A DNA stretch of 64,000 nucleotides from Acephala macrosclerotiorum (lineage: Eukaryota; Ascomycota; Leotiomycetes; Helotiales; Mollisiaceae): assembly GCA_014904845.1 (NCBI GenBank), contig MU119202.1:1116001-1180000 (forward strand), in the 5' to 3' direction. The notes under the pieces were generated by a model. It worked only from the letters and a program-made list of their open reading frames with translations, did not search any database and was not told where the DNA came from. Positions 11,369 to 23,108 of the stretch are shown one piece after another (positions within the stretch are counted from its first letter, which is position 1; each line of letters begins with the position of its first letter). The position numbers and the translations under genes are program-made.

Positions 11369-12439
11369 AGGCAGACTCCGCCAGGGCACTGCGGCGAACT
11401 TGAAGATGTCGACATATCTGCACCGCAAAGGCACGAACTGCAGAAAGAAGCAAAAGAAGCTTGCTGTTCGTGAGAACCTTATTCTAGTCACGTGTACTAT
11501 CTCCTATCTCGATTGTGGCTGGGAAGTGGCGCCGATGCCTCTTTTCATTCTTTTCCCCACTTCAACGTCGGAAACTCTTTCCAGATCCAACAACCTGGTG
11601 TGCACCTTTTGGTCGAAAAGTCGCTCGCAGTCTCTTGCGTTTGAAGGTTTGTAGCTATTTGCCAGGATCTGCGGCATTCTCATCAATCCAGACCCCCTCC
11701 CAAACTCCCAAGAATCTAGGATTCTAACTTCTCTTGGCTGTTGGTGCGGCCAACGTTATCCTTATCACGCACTATTCCTGCCTATGCTCCTTCTCAGCTT
11801 CAGTTTGCAAGGCTCGAACGAGAACGCTGACCACTGATTGTTGCCTGTTTACAAATCGAATTTACTGCGAGATACACAACCGCCTAGTGCTCACGCTTTC
11901 GATGTACGTCAACAGCTGGTACAAGTGTGCCATGGAAATTGGACAGCATTCCCAGATGGGACCAATGAGTTCATGCTTGATCCTGCTTCTAGCTGTGTAC
12001 CACGTCCACATCTCTGCTCTAGAACACCTGGAGAAGGATCATTGGAGAGCTCTGGAGCTGTTCCTAACTTTTGAGTGTACATGGATGTCCCTTTGTGGCA
12101 GGGGCACCTGCATCCCAGTGTTCGATTTTGAGGAGCCGAGCCAAGAGTGAGCATATCTACAGCCAATGGCTAGAGCAAGGGTTACGGGGCCTCCCACAGT
12201 GTCCCACAGAGTTATGGGACTTATGGGTATAACTTATCACTCGGCAAGGACGGGCCTATCCTACATGCAGTCAGTTTGACCCGGGGGCAAGATGTGGGAA
12301 CTCTTATCATACCATTACCACGGAATGGCCGACCGCCCTTATCGTCTTACATACCCTGGGATTTTCATATATATCTCTAGCACATCTCAGAAATGGAGAA
12401 CTTCTGTTCTAGCATCACTCTTCAATTGAATTGCCCATC
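11369..12439. other. Intergenic region containing the permease promoter
   Basis: Open frames at 11343-11654 and 11734-12150 lack any recognisable family. The distal part is promoter-like, with pyrimidine tracts and the GATA-type sites listed separately. Confidence 0.45.
12233..12344. promoter_or_regulatory. Three HGATAR (AreA/NIT2-type) sites upstream of the permease
   Basis: On the minus strand, TGATAA occurs at about 12234-12239 and 12304-12309 and CGATAA at about 12339-12344, all within 210 bp of the permease ATG. HGATAR clusters are the binding sites of the GATA factor AreA/NIT2, which activates nitrogen-scavenging genes including amino-acid permeases. The sites are seen in the sequence; their function here is inferred. 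Confidence 0.5.
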
Positions 12440-14249
12440 ATGAAGGCTGACGAGCAAGTCGATGTTGCGGAGGCGAAGACTTCGCCTCCTATGTTTACTG
12501 AGAAGGATGGCGTGCGAACTTCTTCGTCGGATGCTGAGCTTGGCCATGGAGACGTCGAAAAGGTTGAGACGACCAAGCGAGGCCTCAAAGCTCGTCATTC
12601 ACAGATGATTGCTTTGGGTGGAACTATTGGTACTTTCGATGCCCCAATTGACCGCAGCAATTCTGACATGTAAATAGGAACTGGTCTCTTCGTGGGAAGT
12701 GGAGGCACCCTTGCTAAAGGCGGGCCTCTCTTCATCCTTCTTGCCTATATCATCATGAGTGTTCTGGTCCTGTTCATCGTCACTGCCATCACCGAAGTCG
12801 CCGCCTATCTCCCAGTCAGCGGAGGTACCATGAGTTATTATGGACATCGTAATGTCTCCAACAGTCTGGGATTCGCTATGGGATGGCTATACTTCTACTC
12901 ACTCGGTATATTGGTGCCATACGAAATCACTGCAGCTGGTCTCGTTATCGATTACTGGGACTCGCCTGTCAACATTGCCGTTTGGATCACGATCTTTATC
13001 GTTGTTATTGTTGGGTTGAACATTCTCCCCGTACAATACTATGGGGAGACTGAGTTCTGGTTTGCGTCCTTGAAGGTTTTCATGATGATTGGATTGCTTA
13101 TTTTGAGCTTCATCCTCTTCTGGGGTGGTGGGCGTAGGTGATCTCCTCTTCTCTATCATATTTTGGGACATTATTTACCCCATCTTTTCTATTCTTTTTC
13201 TATACAATAGCTAAACTTTTGTTGCAGCAAATCAACATAGCATTCTCGGCTTCCACTACTGGAAAAATCCCGGTGCGACCAACGAGTGGCTTCGACCAGG
13301 TGCCACTGGTCGCTTCATTGCTTTTATGGAAGTCGTGGTCCTCTCTGCTTTCCCTTTCACCTTCGCACCTGAGCTTTTGGTCGTCACTGGAGGCGAGATG
13401 AAATCTCCAAGACGCAACCTGCCAAAGGCTGCCAAGCGATACTTCATGCGTTTGGTCTTCTTCTACATCGGTTCAGTCCTCGCCATCGGTATCATCTGCC
13501 CATTCAACGATGCCCGTTTGACGGATGGAGGTGTTGGTGCTAAGTCATCCGCCTTTGTCGTGGGTATTGCTAATGCTGGCATCCACGGTCTTGGTTCCGT
13601 CATCAACGCCATTATCATCACTTCCGCCTGGTCTTCTGGAAACTCCTTCCTCTACATGTCCTCGCGGTCGCTCTACTCGCTTGCTGTGGCAGGGAACGCT
13701 CCCCAAATTTTCACGAAATGCACCAAGAACGGAGTTCCATACATGGCCGTCATTGCCGCAGCACTCTTCTCTCCGTTGGCATACCTCAACTGTGCAAGCA
13801 GTGGCTCCGTTGTCTTCGGATGGTTTGTCAACCTCACTAATACCTCTGGCTTTGTCTCCTAGATCTGCTGTTGTATCGTTTATATCCGCTTCCGTAAAGC
13901 CTACCTGGTTCAAACACTTCCAAAAGAGCAGATTCCATACCATTCCTTCCTCCAGCCAATTGGAGCTTGGATTGCCATGGTTGCTTTCATCATTCTTACT
14001 TTGATCAACGGCTTCGATGTCTTCTTCCCAGGACGATTCAACGCAAGTAGTTTCTTGACTGCTTATGTCGGTATTCCAATCTTCTTGGGCATCTACTTCG
14101 GACACAAACTCTTCCATTGGAAGGAACCGTGGGCTTACAAGAGTGAGGATGTTGATTTGTATACTGGAATTGACGTCGTCGTGGCTAACGAGACGGCTGA
14201 AGTGCATGCCAAGACGTGGAAGAAGAAACTCCAGGGATGGTTCACGTAG
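12440..14249 (+). CDS. Amino-acid permease (AAT/YAT family) with an in-frame TAG at codon 427
   Basis: Plasma-membrane amino-acid:proton symporter of the yeast-type family. Exons 12440-12629, 12678-13133 and 13228-14249 join in one frame (556 codons) with GT-AG introns of 48 and 94 bp. Signature regions are MIALGGTIGTGLFVGSGG at TM1, AYLPVSGGTMSYYGHR, FWGGGPNQHSILGFHYWKNP, PELLVVTGGEMKSPRRNLPK and about 12 hydrophobic segments. The frame is interrupted once, by TAG at 13860-13862, inside VNLTNTSGFVS[stop]ICCC. Family members have Trp (TGG) at that point. The remaining 129 codons after it are fully conserved in style and end at a normal TAG after QGWFT. No intron can remove the stop without deleting conserved residues. 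It could be an edited codon, a recent null allele or a base error. Confidence 0.9.
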
Positions 14250-15110
14250 AGAAGGGAAAATAGAGTTGTGTATGTATATATTGCAAACTTAGCGAGAAAT
14301 TTAAGCTCTTGTTTTGCTTTTAGCCAAGTTCTTGGCTCCCGATGTGCAGAATAATCGACACAGACTACCACTTCAGCCCGGCATTAATCTTGGACTGGCT
14401 GTCATATTCTAAGTTCTGATGAAAGTTCCCAGCTTTATGGTACTTTCCATTTTGGAACGAATCAACGTTCTCGCTTGTCGAAGGAAAAACCTTTCCGAAA
14501 GCACCTCCTCACTGCTTTCGTTCCGCCTCATATCTCTCGCAGAAACAATTCCCCGCCTTCACTTTCATCTGACGATTGAACGATGTAGCCGGCATTAGTT
14601 CATGTTTCTAGGATATCCTTGCTCTAGACGATCCGCAACTCCGGATCCAATCCCGCCATCGTCAGGTTCAAAGTTTGTCCTCTATCCACGTCAAAACCTG
14701 CAATTTGCAAATCTCTCCATAAAGACGAGCTCAGCACTTTTCTGCGATTGGCGCATTTCATCTGGTCACGGATAATGAGTTTCCCCGCACAGCATCATCG
14801 TGAGCTTATTCTATACTACACCTCCTCTCGGAGCGGAGGTTGTGCTTCCGAACTGTTTTTGGCCCACCTCATGTCTGAATCGTAGCGATATTGTTCAATT
14901 TAGAGGTTTGTTCGGAATAGGGTACCGAGTCAAAAACAACGCCTCTTTTATAGTTTGATTTCTTCAGATGATATATAATGATGGGCCTGTCTTTGTTTGT
15001 CGTTGTTTCGTGTTCCCTGTTTCAGTGCCTGGAATTCATTATTTTCTCACAAGCACTGCAGATCTCCAATACCCGGGACTTGCCAGTTACGGTTCTGTCA
15101 CTCCAGAATA
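14250..15110. other. Intergenic region between permease and GDSL esterase
   Basis: No gene recognised. Near 14821 there is a GC-rich imperfect palindrome, cctcctctcggagcggagg, of the kind zinc-cluster factors can bind. The last 150 bp contain T-rich runs expected of a fungal promoter. Confidence 0.45.
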
Positions 15111-16230
15111 ATGCAGTCTACTCTTGTCTCGTTGCTGGCTACGGCCTTGTGTCTCCAATCTTCAGTTCAAGCTGCGGCTCTTGGTCACAGGTCTGACTGC
15201 AGGGCCACCTCGAATTGGCCGGGTTGGGCAGGCATCAAACATGCTTTCATCTTGTACGTTCTTCTCTTCCAACACTCATACATCAATTGACCGCCTACAA
15301 GTGGAGATTCATACACAACAACTGGGTTCAACACAAGTTTAACTCAACCAACCCCAACCAATCCTTTGGGCAATCCCACATACCCAGGATACACCGCAGC
15401 CAATGGACCAAACTGGGTTGACTTCCTGACCGTGAAGTATAACGCTTCCAACCTTCTCACGTACAATCTCGCATATGGAGGAGCAACCATCGACTCCTCT
15501 CTTGTAGCACCCTACCTCCCAACTGTCTCTTCTGTCGCCGACCAAGTCGAAAACCTCTGGTTTCCAGCATATGCTTCGAAACCCTCATCCGCTCCCTGGA
15601 CTTCCCAAGACACCCTCTTCGCAATCTTCGACGGCATCAACGACGTCGGCAATTCATACTCTAAAGGCGTCCCAGCAACCACTACTCTCAACGGAGCCAT
15701 CTTCGCTGTCTACCAAGGACTCGTCGATCAGCTGTATTATGCTGGGGCTCGTAACTTCGCCTTCTTGAATGTCCCGCCTGTCGATCGGTCACCATTGACA
15801 CTTGCGAACTCGGCTGCCGAACAAGCGACGGAGAAAGCTGATATTGCTGCTTGGAATGCGGCGGTGATCAGTATGGCGAAGAGTTTGAAGACAGAGAAAC
15901 CGGATGTTAATGTATTTACTGTGGATTCGAACAAGTACTTCACTCAGGTGCTCGATAACCCAAAAAGTTATCCCCAGACGGCGGATATCAAGAATACGAC
16001 GGCGTATTGTACGGCGTATGAGAAGTGAGTTTTCTCTTGAGCTGTGAGATAAAGACGGGAGGCTAACAGAGAACAGTGGTACACCGCAACCGAATACATT
16101 TAACGCTTCTTGTGGAATTCCTGTCAATCAGTATTTCTGGTTGAATAGTCTTCATCCTACATATCCTATGCAAGATGTTCTCGCGGAAGCGGTTGCGGAT
16201 CAATTGTGTCTTGGACCGAATGTTTGCTAG
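15111..16230 (+). CDS. Secreted GDSL (SGNH) esterase, CE16-like
   Basis: Secreted acyl/acetyl esterase of the SGNH-hydrolase superfamily, resembling fungal carbohydrate esterase family 16 proteins that remove acetyl groups from plant polysaccharide fragments. Exons 15111-15253, 15302-16024 and 16077-16230 join in frame to 339 aa. Residues 1 to about 22 form a signal peptide. Block I is FIFGDSYTTTGFN with the nucleophile Ser. The oxyanion Gly/Asn regions are NLAYGGATID and FDGINDVGNSY. The catalytic His lies in LNSLHPTYP near the C-terminus; the residue three before it is Asn rather than the Asp of the textbook D-x-x-H, as I believe happens in part of this family. Introns are 48 and 52 bp. Confidence 0.88.
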
Positions 16231-16971
16231 TTGCAAGCCCGAAGAGAATTGTATATAACGTCTACCGCATATACTAAAAAGAAAACAATGCAACTAATAA
16301 ATTGATGAGCAAGAGCGGATTTTGGAGGAAAGGATGAGAGGGTTTGAGAAGATATACTTCATTCACGTGACTCGCGACATACCCCTGACAGCATCAGCTA
16401 GTGCTGTCAAATTAGGAGCGAAACTTGTATCTTCAACGTTCTTCCCAAACTTCTCAAAACGTTGTTCCGTTGCATCTGCCTCTCTTCCCATCACCAACAA
16501 TGTTCAAGGGATACACATACTCAATCTGTCCAAGTATGTCCTTTCCTTCCCACGACTCAAGTTCCCCACCATCCCCTAAACCGCATCCGGGCAAGAATCG
16601 CGAAGCACAGTTATCCGGGATTCTTATCAGCACCCTTATCCAACCAACAGTCACAACTATTCGAGCTTGACACCCAGCACCAGTCTCGCTGCAGCGGTAT
16701 CATGGAGCTACCGCTGCAATGGAGGGGTTGTTGGCTTAGCCATTGAACGCACATTGAAGCTTGAAAATAGGAATTATCCCACTTTGTCGGTCTCGCAGCC
16801 CGATTTGATACATTGCATCCCGAGGCGGGGATATATTATCGTCTGATCTACGATGGCTTGCCGATTCAGAAGCAAAGAGTTGAGGGTACTAATACTGAGG
16901 TGTGCCGTTTACTTTGAAGACAACAGACATCAATCACCCAAGTTGAAGTTTGAAGTTCATAACATACAACA
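16231..16971. other. Intergenic region upstream of copper amine oxidase
   Basis: No gene recognised. The stretch has a pyrimidine-rich middle (16480-16680) and probably includes the amine oxidase promoter. Confidence 0.45.
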
Positions 16972-19271
16972 ATGGCTCTCGATAGACTCAAGTCCGTTGC
17001 TCAGCATGTTACCGGCACTTCCCCTCCTCCTCACCCATTCGATCCTCTCTCCAACCAGGAGATTGAGTCTGCGGTCTCGATCATTCGAGCTGCGAAAGGG
17101 AAGCTGTTTTACAATGCTGTTACGCTGAGGGAACCGCCGAAGAAGGAGATGTTGAAGTGGTTGGAGAGTCCATCTACGCTGCCCAGACCGACCAGAATCG
17201 CAGATATTGTTGCGATTGCGCCAGGTGGGAAGGTGTTTGATGGGTTGATCGACTTGAAGGCGGGGAAGATTGTTAAGTGGGAGCAGATAGAGGGTGTGCA
17301 GCCTCTTGTGAGTAGACATCTTGGACTGGGAAAGAATGGCAATTGACGAAGAATAGATCACTATGGAGGATCTGCAGATTGTGGAACATGTTGTTCGAAA
17401 GGATCCCAAGGTCATTGAGCAATGTGTAATCAGTGGTATTCCAGCAGATGAGATGCACAAGGTCTACTGCGACCGTTAGTATTTTAGACCCGAATAATTG
17501 GACTCTGCTAACGATCACAGCTTGGACAATTGGCTACGATCACAGATTCGGCAGCGATGTGAGATTGCAGCAAGCTCTCATGTACTACCGACCGCACATC
17601 GATGACAGCCAATACTCATTCCCTCTCGACTTCTGTCCCATCTTCGACGCCGACAAGCAAGAAATCATCCACATCGATATCCCAGAAATCCGCAGACCAG
17701 TCAGCAAGGCGAAGCCCAACAACTACCATGCAGCCAGCATTGAAGCAGAGGGTGGATACAGAACCGACATCAAGCCGATCAATATCACACAACCAGAGGG
17801 TGTCTCATTCAAGGTCGAGGGACGAGTCATTGAGTGGCAGAACTGGAGCGTACATGTTGGATTCAACTACAAGGAGGGTATTGTGCTCAACAACATCACT
17901 TACAATGATCACGGCAATGTTCGACCAATCTTCTACAGACTTTCTTTGGCGGAGATGGTGGTCCCATATGGAAACCCAGAGCATCCTCACCAGAGGAAAC
18001 ACGCTTTCGATCTCGGCGAGTACGGTGGAGGATACATGACCAACAGTCTGTCTTTGGGCTGTGACTGCAAGGGTGCCATTCATTACATGGTACAGTTTCC
18101 CCGATTTCTTTTTGGAGCTATTACTAACAGATCTTGCCATTTCAGGACGCTGCATTCGTCAACCGAGCAGGTGAAAGTACGACCATCAAGAACGCCATCT
18201 GTATCCACGAGGAAGATTCCGGTATCTTGTTCAAGCACACCGATTTTCGTGACGACTCAGTCATTGTCACTCGAGGCCGAAAGCTCATCGTCTCCCACAT
18301 ATTCACAGCTGCCAACTACGAATACTGCGTGTACTGGATCTTCCACCAAGACGGTACCGTCCAGTTGGAGATCAAGCTCACCGGTATCCTAAACACCTAC
18401 GCCATGAACCCCGGAGAGGACACCAAGGGATGGGGAACAGAGGTTTACCCAGGAGTCAACGCACACAACCACCAGCATCTCTTCTGTCTGCGAATCGACC
18501 CCAATATCGATGGCCCAGATAATACTGTCTTCCAAGTCGATGCCACTCAGGGTGCTGGGTATGTTGGTAGCAAGGAGAACCCATACGGAAATGCTTTTTA
18601 CGCCAAGAGGACCAAGTACTCGAAGGTCTCGGAAGCGATCAGCGACTACGATGGCGTTACCTCGAGAACGTGGGATATGTGCAACACGAACAAGCTAAAC
18701 CCTCACTCCCACAAACCTGTCAGCTACAAGCTTGTCAGCAGAGAAGTTCCTAGACTTCTTCCAAAGGAGGGTTCTCTGGTGTGGAAGCGAGCAGGTTTTG
18801 CCCGCCACGCTGTGCATGTCACAAAATGTAAGTCCTTCCCTACCTTTCCCCATCCCCAAATTCAGAACTAATAATCTCTCAGACGACGACGACCAAATCC
18901 TCCCCGCCGGTCGCCATGTTCCCCAAACCTCGGGTGAGCCCTCCCGTGGCATCCCCGAATGGATCGCCAACGGCGATGCCTCTATCGACAACACCGATAT
19001 CGTCCTCTGGCACACTTTCGGCATCACCCATTTCCCTGCCCCTGAAGATTTCCCTGTCATGCCTGCTGAGCCCATGACCCTTCTCCTCCGACCCAGAAAC
19101 TTCTTTGTGAGGAATCCGGCGTTGGATGTCCCGCCTTCTTACTGCAGTACACCAAGTCAGATTTTGGAGGGGAAGCAGGCGCTGGATTTGAAGGATAAGG
19201 CGAGTAAGTTAGTTGTTGTAGGAGGAAGTGGGGAGGCGAGTGCGAGCGGGAGTTCTTGTTGTCAAAAGTAA
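16972..19271 (+). CDS. Copper-containing primary amine oxidase
   Basis: Oxidises primary amines to aldehyde, ammonia and H2O2, using Cu2+ and the self-made cofactor topaquinone. It lets fungi use amines as a nitrogen source. Five exons (16972-17307, 17357-17474, 17521-18089, 18146-18827, 18883-19271) join in frame to 697 aa with introns of 46-56 bp. The cofactor motif is TAANYEYC, with the modified Tyr near residue 399. The copper-ligand pair H-x-H is in VNAHNHQHLFC. Further downstream are GFARHAVHVTKYDDDQ and LWHTFGITHFPAPEDFPVM, the usual C-terminal ligand region. The C-terminus (SSCCQK) is not a standard peroxisomal PTS1, although an ASKL occurs some 20 residues earlier. It sits in a run with a permease, an aminotransferase and a regulator, which fits amine or amino-acid catabolism. 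Confidence 0.96.
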
Positions 19272-19798
19272 ATTGGGTTTGAGGACGGGATCTGAGACAA
19301 ATTTGGAAAGGAGTTATGATTCATGAGCCACGTGTTGCAGTACATACCTCTTCTTATATATTTCCGAGATAACTGAATGACATGATAAGTTTAATGATAG
19401 TGTAATGTTTCTATGAATATGCGATTAATTAAACTGCCTTTCGCCATGTTCGTATGTGGAATCTTGAACCCGAGAATGAGACCTGAGCGTGGCATACCTT
19501 GTTCCTTCCCGAAACGAGATACCTTCGCACTCAAAAATCGATCGACTAACTACAACAACCATCAGTGATTCATACAGTAATGAAATAGTCAAAAGCCTAG
19601 CTACTGCCAGAGCTAAGCTTAGGTAGGCCTACTCCCAAAAGAATCTTTGCTTTCACTCTCCGCCCCCCTCTCGCTTAGCACCTTCCGCCCCCCCCAAAAA
19701 TCTAAAAACTCATAACACCACCCCCAGAAGGAACTTCACAAGCACAGAAAAAAGTAGCAAAAACTCAGTATTGCCAGAGGTAACATGACAGCCTGTAG

Positions 19799-19821
19799 AA
19801 AAACCGGGAGACCCGGTTTTT
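19799..19821. repeat. Perfect 10-bp hairpin followed by T-run
   Basis: Arms aaaaaccggg and cccggttttt flank a 3-base loop (aga). The stem-loop starts a GC-rich block of about 120 bp that ends near the sequence ttatttaaatctata (19924-19938). No coding gene abuts it. It could be part of a small mobile element or a non-coding RNA; I cannot tell which. Confidence 0.5.
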
Positions 19822-20939
19822 TAAAGGGGCTAGCCAGACCCGTGATAGGAGACGAGCTCCCGAGCGCCCGGGACGTGTTACCATACACCGGGCACCTAGG
19901 GTCTGGAGTTGCTGAGAATAGTATTATTTAAATCTATATGGGAGTATAATGTAGATTTTGGGGTATGTGCGGGGTGCTAGTATGTTTGGGGTTTGGGGAA
20001 GACGTTTTGGGGATCGGGCCCAGGTTTTGAGAAAGGCTTAGTTAGAAGGGGAAGGCGCTGGAGGGTTTAGGGTTTACAGTACTTCGAGTAGCTACTTGCT
20101 TTCTGATGACTATTAGGTATTAGTTACCTGCTTGGTGCCTTTCCGATCCTCCTGTGCAAAATTCTAGAATTGGAAGGAACGCGCATACAGCGCTTCACAG
20201 AACTGGTGGCAACGCTGACAAGAGCAAAGGGTCAAGGTTTGGGCTCGCTAGTGTGAGAGACTCCTCCCCAGTTTGCCCGCCTTCTTGCTCGAATATTGAT
20301 TTTTTGGCTTCAAATCTCCAGAGAAGAGATGTCAATGCCAGTCATAATCAAAGAGACGGATTTCTACCTTCGCGTCCGGATCGATGACGCCTCACTCGTA
20401 GGTTGGTTACTTTCAGACTTTGAAAACTGATGACATTCACAACCACAAAATCGCAAGGTTCGAGGCCGAGTCATCATTGACATTCCGCGATTTAGAATGA
20501 TCGTATAGTAACTGACATCTAATCCTTCCATTTCACCTCATTCTGGCTCGCGTTCACGTGAACTCTCCCCTTAATTATGCGAGCTCGCTAAGCCCGCACT
20601 CCGGAGTGTCGCAGGTTTTTGCCGACACGGAATGATGAAGCGGGTACAGAAAAGACGATGAAAAATGTTTGGAGATCGAAAGAATTGACCGAGGAGCAAG
20701 AAAGTGACGTTGTGAAAGCGCACGAAAAATTTGTGTTTTGCGGCGAGATTGCAGCTTAGATTTTGACGCGCCAAAACCTCGCGATACTTGCGAAGCAGGA
20801 AACAAAAGGCTCCAAAAAGGTTTGGAGGAGAAAAAAAGGGAAATTAGAGCGTGCAAAAAAAAAGTAGCAAAAGAGATCTCGAAGGCCTATGTCTGCAAGC
20901 AGATACCAACAACAGCTCTTTAAGGACTAGTTAACCTTT

Positions 20940-21040
20940 CTCATCTTGACACAGGTCAACGCCTATCCAAACCCGCAACGGAGGAAGTGTAGTACCGAGG
21001 GGGTCAGCAATAGGTCTTAATTCACCTGTGTCAAGATGAG
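20940..21040. repeat. 101-bp element with 17-bp perfect terminal inverted repeats
   Basis: The 17-mer ctcatcttgacacaggt at 20940-20956 is repeated in inverted form at 21024-21040. The interior (67 bp) has no coding potential. The structure suits a MITE or a long stem-loop. The same 15-mer ttatttaaatctata that follows the hairpin block at 19.9 kb also lies just after this element (21057-21071). No target-site duplication is obvious. Confidence 0.6.
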
Positions 21041-21302
21041 GATGTAGAAGAAGTGCTTATTTAAATCTATACGTATGTTAGCAATTTTTCGGACGAGGCT
21101 GGTTAGTGGATGGAGAATACCGAGACTTGCTAATGGTGTATCAACGCATCAACTTCGACGCGTTTGGAGCCTCGCGTTACTTCCAAGTTATATTCGAGCG
21201 TGCGTTGCGTGGGCTGTTACTGCCAAAAGCCCATGCCCCCTCCCCCCACCGTCAACAGCAGCTAAGTTCCCCCTTTCCCCCTTCCTTTACGCATCTCGAT
21301 AC

Positions 21303-23108
21303 TCATATAAGCAGGATCTCCACGCCCATATTACGCATAATCTCTCTCCAATCCACCATAACCTCACCCTCATCAGCTCCCTCTCCGATAAAATCTCTCT
21401 GACGGCTTCGTTCCTGCCACACAGTCTCAATTATCATCCTGATGTCCCTTCGGTTCGCTGCGCCCATCAAGTCTGCATTATCAAGCCACAATCTTACACG
21501 ACGCTTTTGATCTTCCTCGAAGACTTCCGCAGCCCCGATAAACACAGGCCAGAGGGTGACGAAGCCGCCTTTGAGCCGTTGATATTCCTCGACGGAATTG
21601 AGGAGATCATTGAGGACGGGTACGAGCGTGTACGGTTTGAGGCTGAGAATACGTCGATGGAAGTGTATCAAGACTCCCGTCCTAAAGATTTCATATTGAA
21701 GTCTCACCAGTTGATTCGGTAACGAGGCTTCAAGTTTATAGTTCTGAATACGTTGGTATAGATCAGCGATCTCCTCTTGGTACTGCTGGACTCCTCCATC
21801 GCGATGACGGAGTCTAGACTCCAGCGCATTGATGTCGTGAAGATGATTCATCAAAATTCCATCCGCGCCTGCCGTGAACCCAAAGTCATGTCGACACATG
21901 ACGGCGGATATAAAAGGCGATATAGCCTCGTTCTGCTGGTTGTTCTCTAAACCTGGGGTGCGCATGGTGTCAACTCGGATCTTGACGATGATTAGACTTT
22001 GGGCTATTGTCCAGGCTTCTTCAGATGCTTCCCAGGGCTTGGCGTGCTTGTGGGTTATGAGAAAGTTCCAGGCTCCGTCGAGGTGCATTCTCCATGCGTT
22101 GGAGATACCAGCGTATATCTACAATGATGTTAGCTATCTCGGTTTACGGGTAATAGTCACTGTCTTTACTTCGGCCATGATCAACGTCATTATACTTGCT
22201 ACAACAGTGCTGAAATCCATACCCTTGCTCTCGAGACCTTTCCTCAAGTCCCGAATTCCATTGGCATAGAACTTCGTCGCAAGCACCGACATCTTCTCTC
22301 GCTGAGAACCAAGCTGAGCCAGATTACCAGCTGCTTGAGCAAGCATAGCATTGTAGAGAGAATTTTGCCCTCGACAAGAACCTTGATGCGCGAGACGCGG
22401 ATAGAAGTTCTTCCATGGGTTCCGCTTGTCCTCGAATGGCATCATGTTTTGTGCCGTGTAGGTGAAGTAACGGTGACATAGTTCTTTGATGACCTTGATA
22501 TCACTGCATGTAGTGTCTGGTATATCTGACACATACGGTGGTATTCGTGGGTAGCCGGCAGGGACACAGAATACTGTGAAAGGACCGGCTGCCTTTTCGA
22601 CTGCTTCTGTTTCATCGTGGCTTTCAACATCGCATTGAGCGATGAAGGCGTCTATTTCCGGGGACTGATGGATGTTATGTCCAAGCCAAGTGAGATCTAT
22701 CCCGATTAGTCTCATGTTGTCAACTTACATCCCGTCCTTACCAGATCGGAGAACACGACGCCAGCCAGGCGGGTAGTTCTGATACCCTTTGACCCAGACA
22801 TAAATTGGCTCGTATCCACTGCATTGGTCTCCTCTCTTTCTGCAAGCCGTGCATGCGGGGATTTTCTCGTCACACTACTATACTGTCAACGCTTGTCTAT
22901 TGATAAATGGGGGCATCTTCACCTTCACTTTTCGAGACCGGCATGTCCAGCAACCCTACATAAGACGGCACTGTCAGGAAAAATCCCAGAAGCTATCAAC
23001 GCAATCCAGATTTTAATGGAAGAAACCCACGGTAAATGTCTTCTCACGCCGCACCTTTCGCTTCGGAGCAGCCGAGTAGGAAACCTTTGAACAAGAGGCA
23101 GCATCCAT
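21303..23108 (-). CDS. Zn2Cys6 transcription factor (Fungal_trans_2 type)
   Basis: Nuclear DNA-binding regulator. Five minus-strand exons (23031-23108, 22923-22955, 22742-22874, 22170-22696, 21303-22118) join in frame to 528 aa. The binuclear cluster is split over three exons: GCWTCRSRKVK on an 11-codon exon, then CDEKIPACTACRKRGDQC, giving the six cysteines with C-x2-C-x6-C-x5-C-x2-C-x6-C spacing. The preceding basic run PKRKVRREK may serve DNA binding or nuclear import. The long C-terminal part has the helical pattern of the fungal regulatory domain (MAEIYAGISNAWRMHLDGAW; LSLKPYTLVPVLNDLL). It is divergent from the aminotransferase gene with 495 bp between starts, a common arrangement for a pathway regulator and its target; that link is inference. 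The first exon rests on a GTGGGT donor. Confidence 0.87.

Larger units (their letters stand above)
19272..21302. other. Intergenic region with small structured elements
   Basis: About 2 kb without a recognisable gene. It is locally AT-rich and contains long C runs (about 19665-19735), a perfect hairpin at 19799-19821 and an inverted-repeat element at 20940-21040, both listed separately. Short open frames are not supported. Confidence 0.5.

Noticed and set aside
13822..13862. A 40-bp intron (GTTTGT...CTCCTAG) that would splice out the permease TAG
   Set aside because: It would remove FVNLTNTSGFVS, which is conserved in the family, so the stop is better explained as a changed Trp codon.
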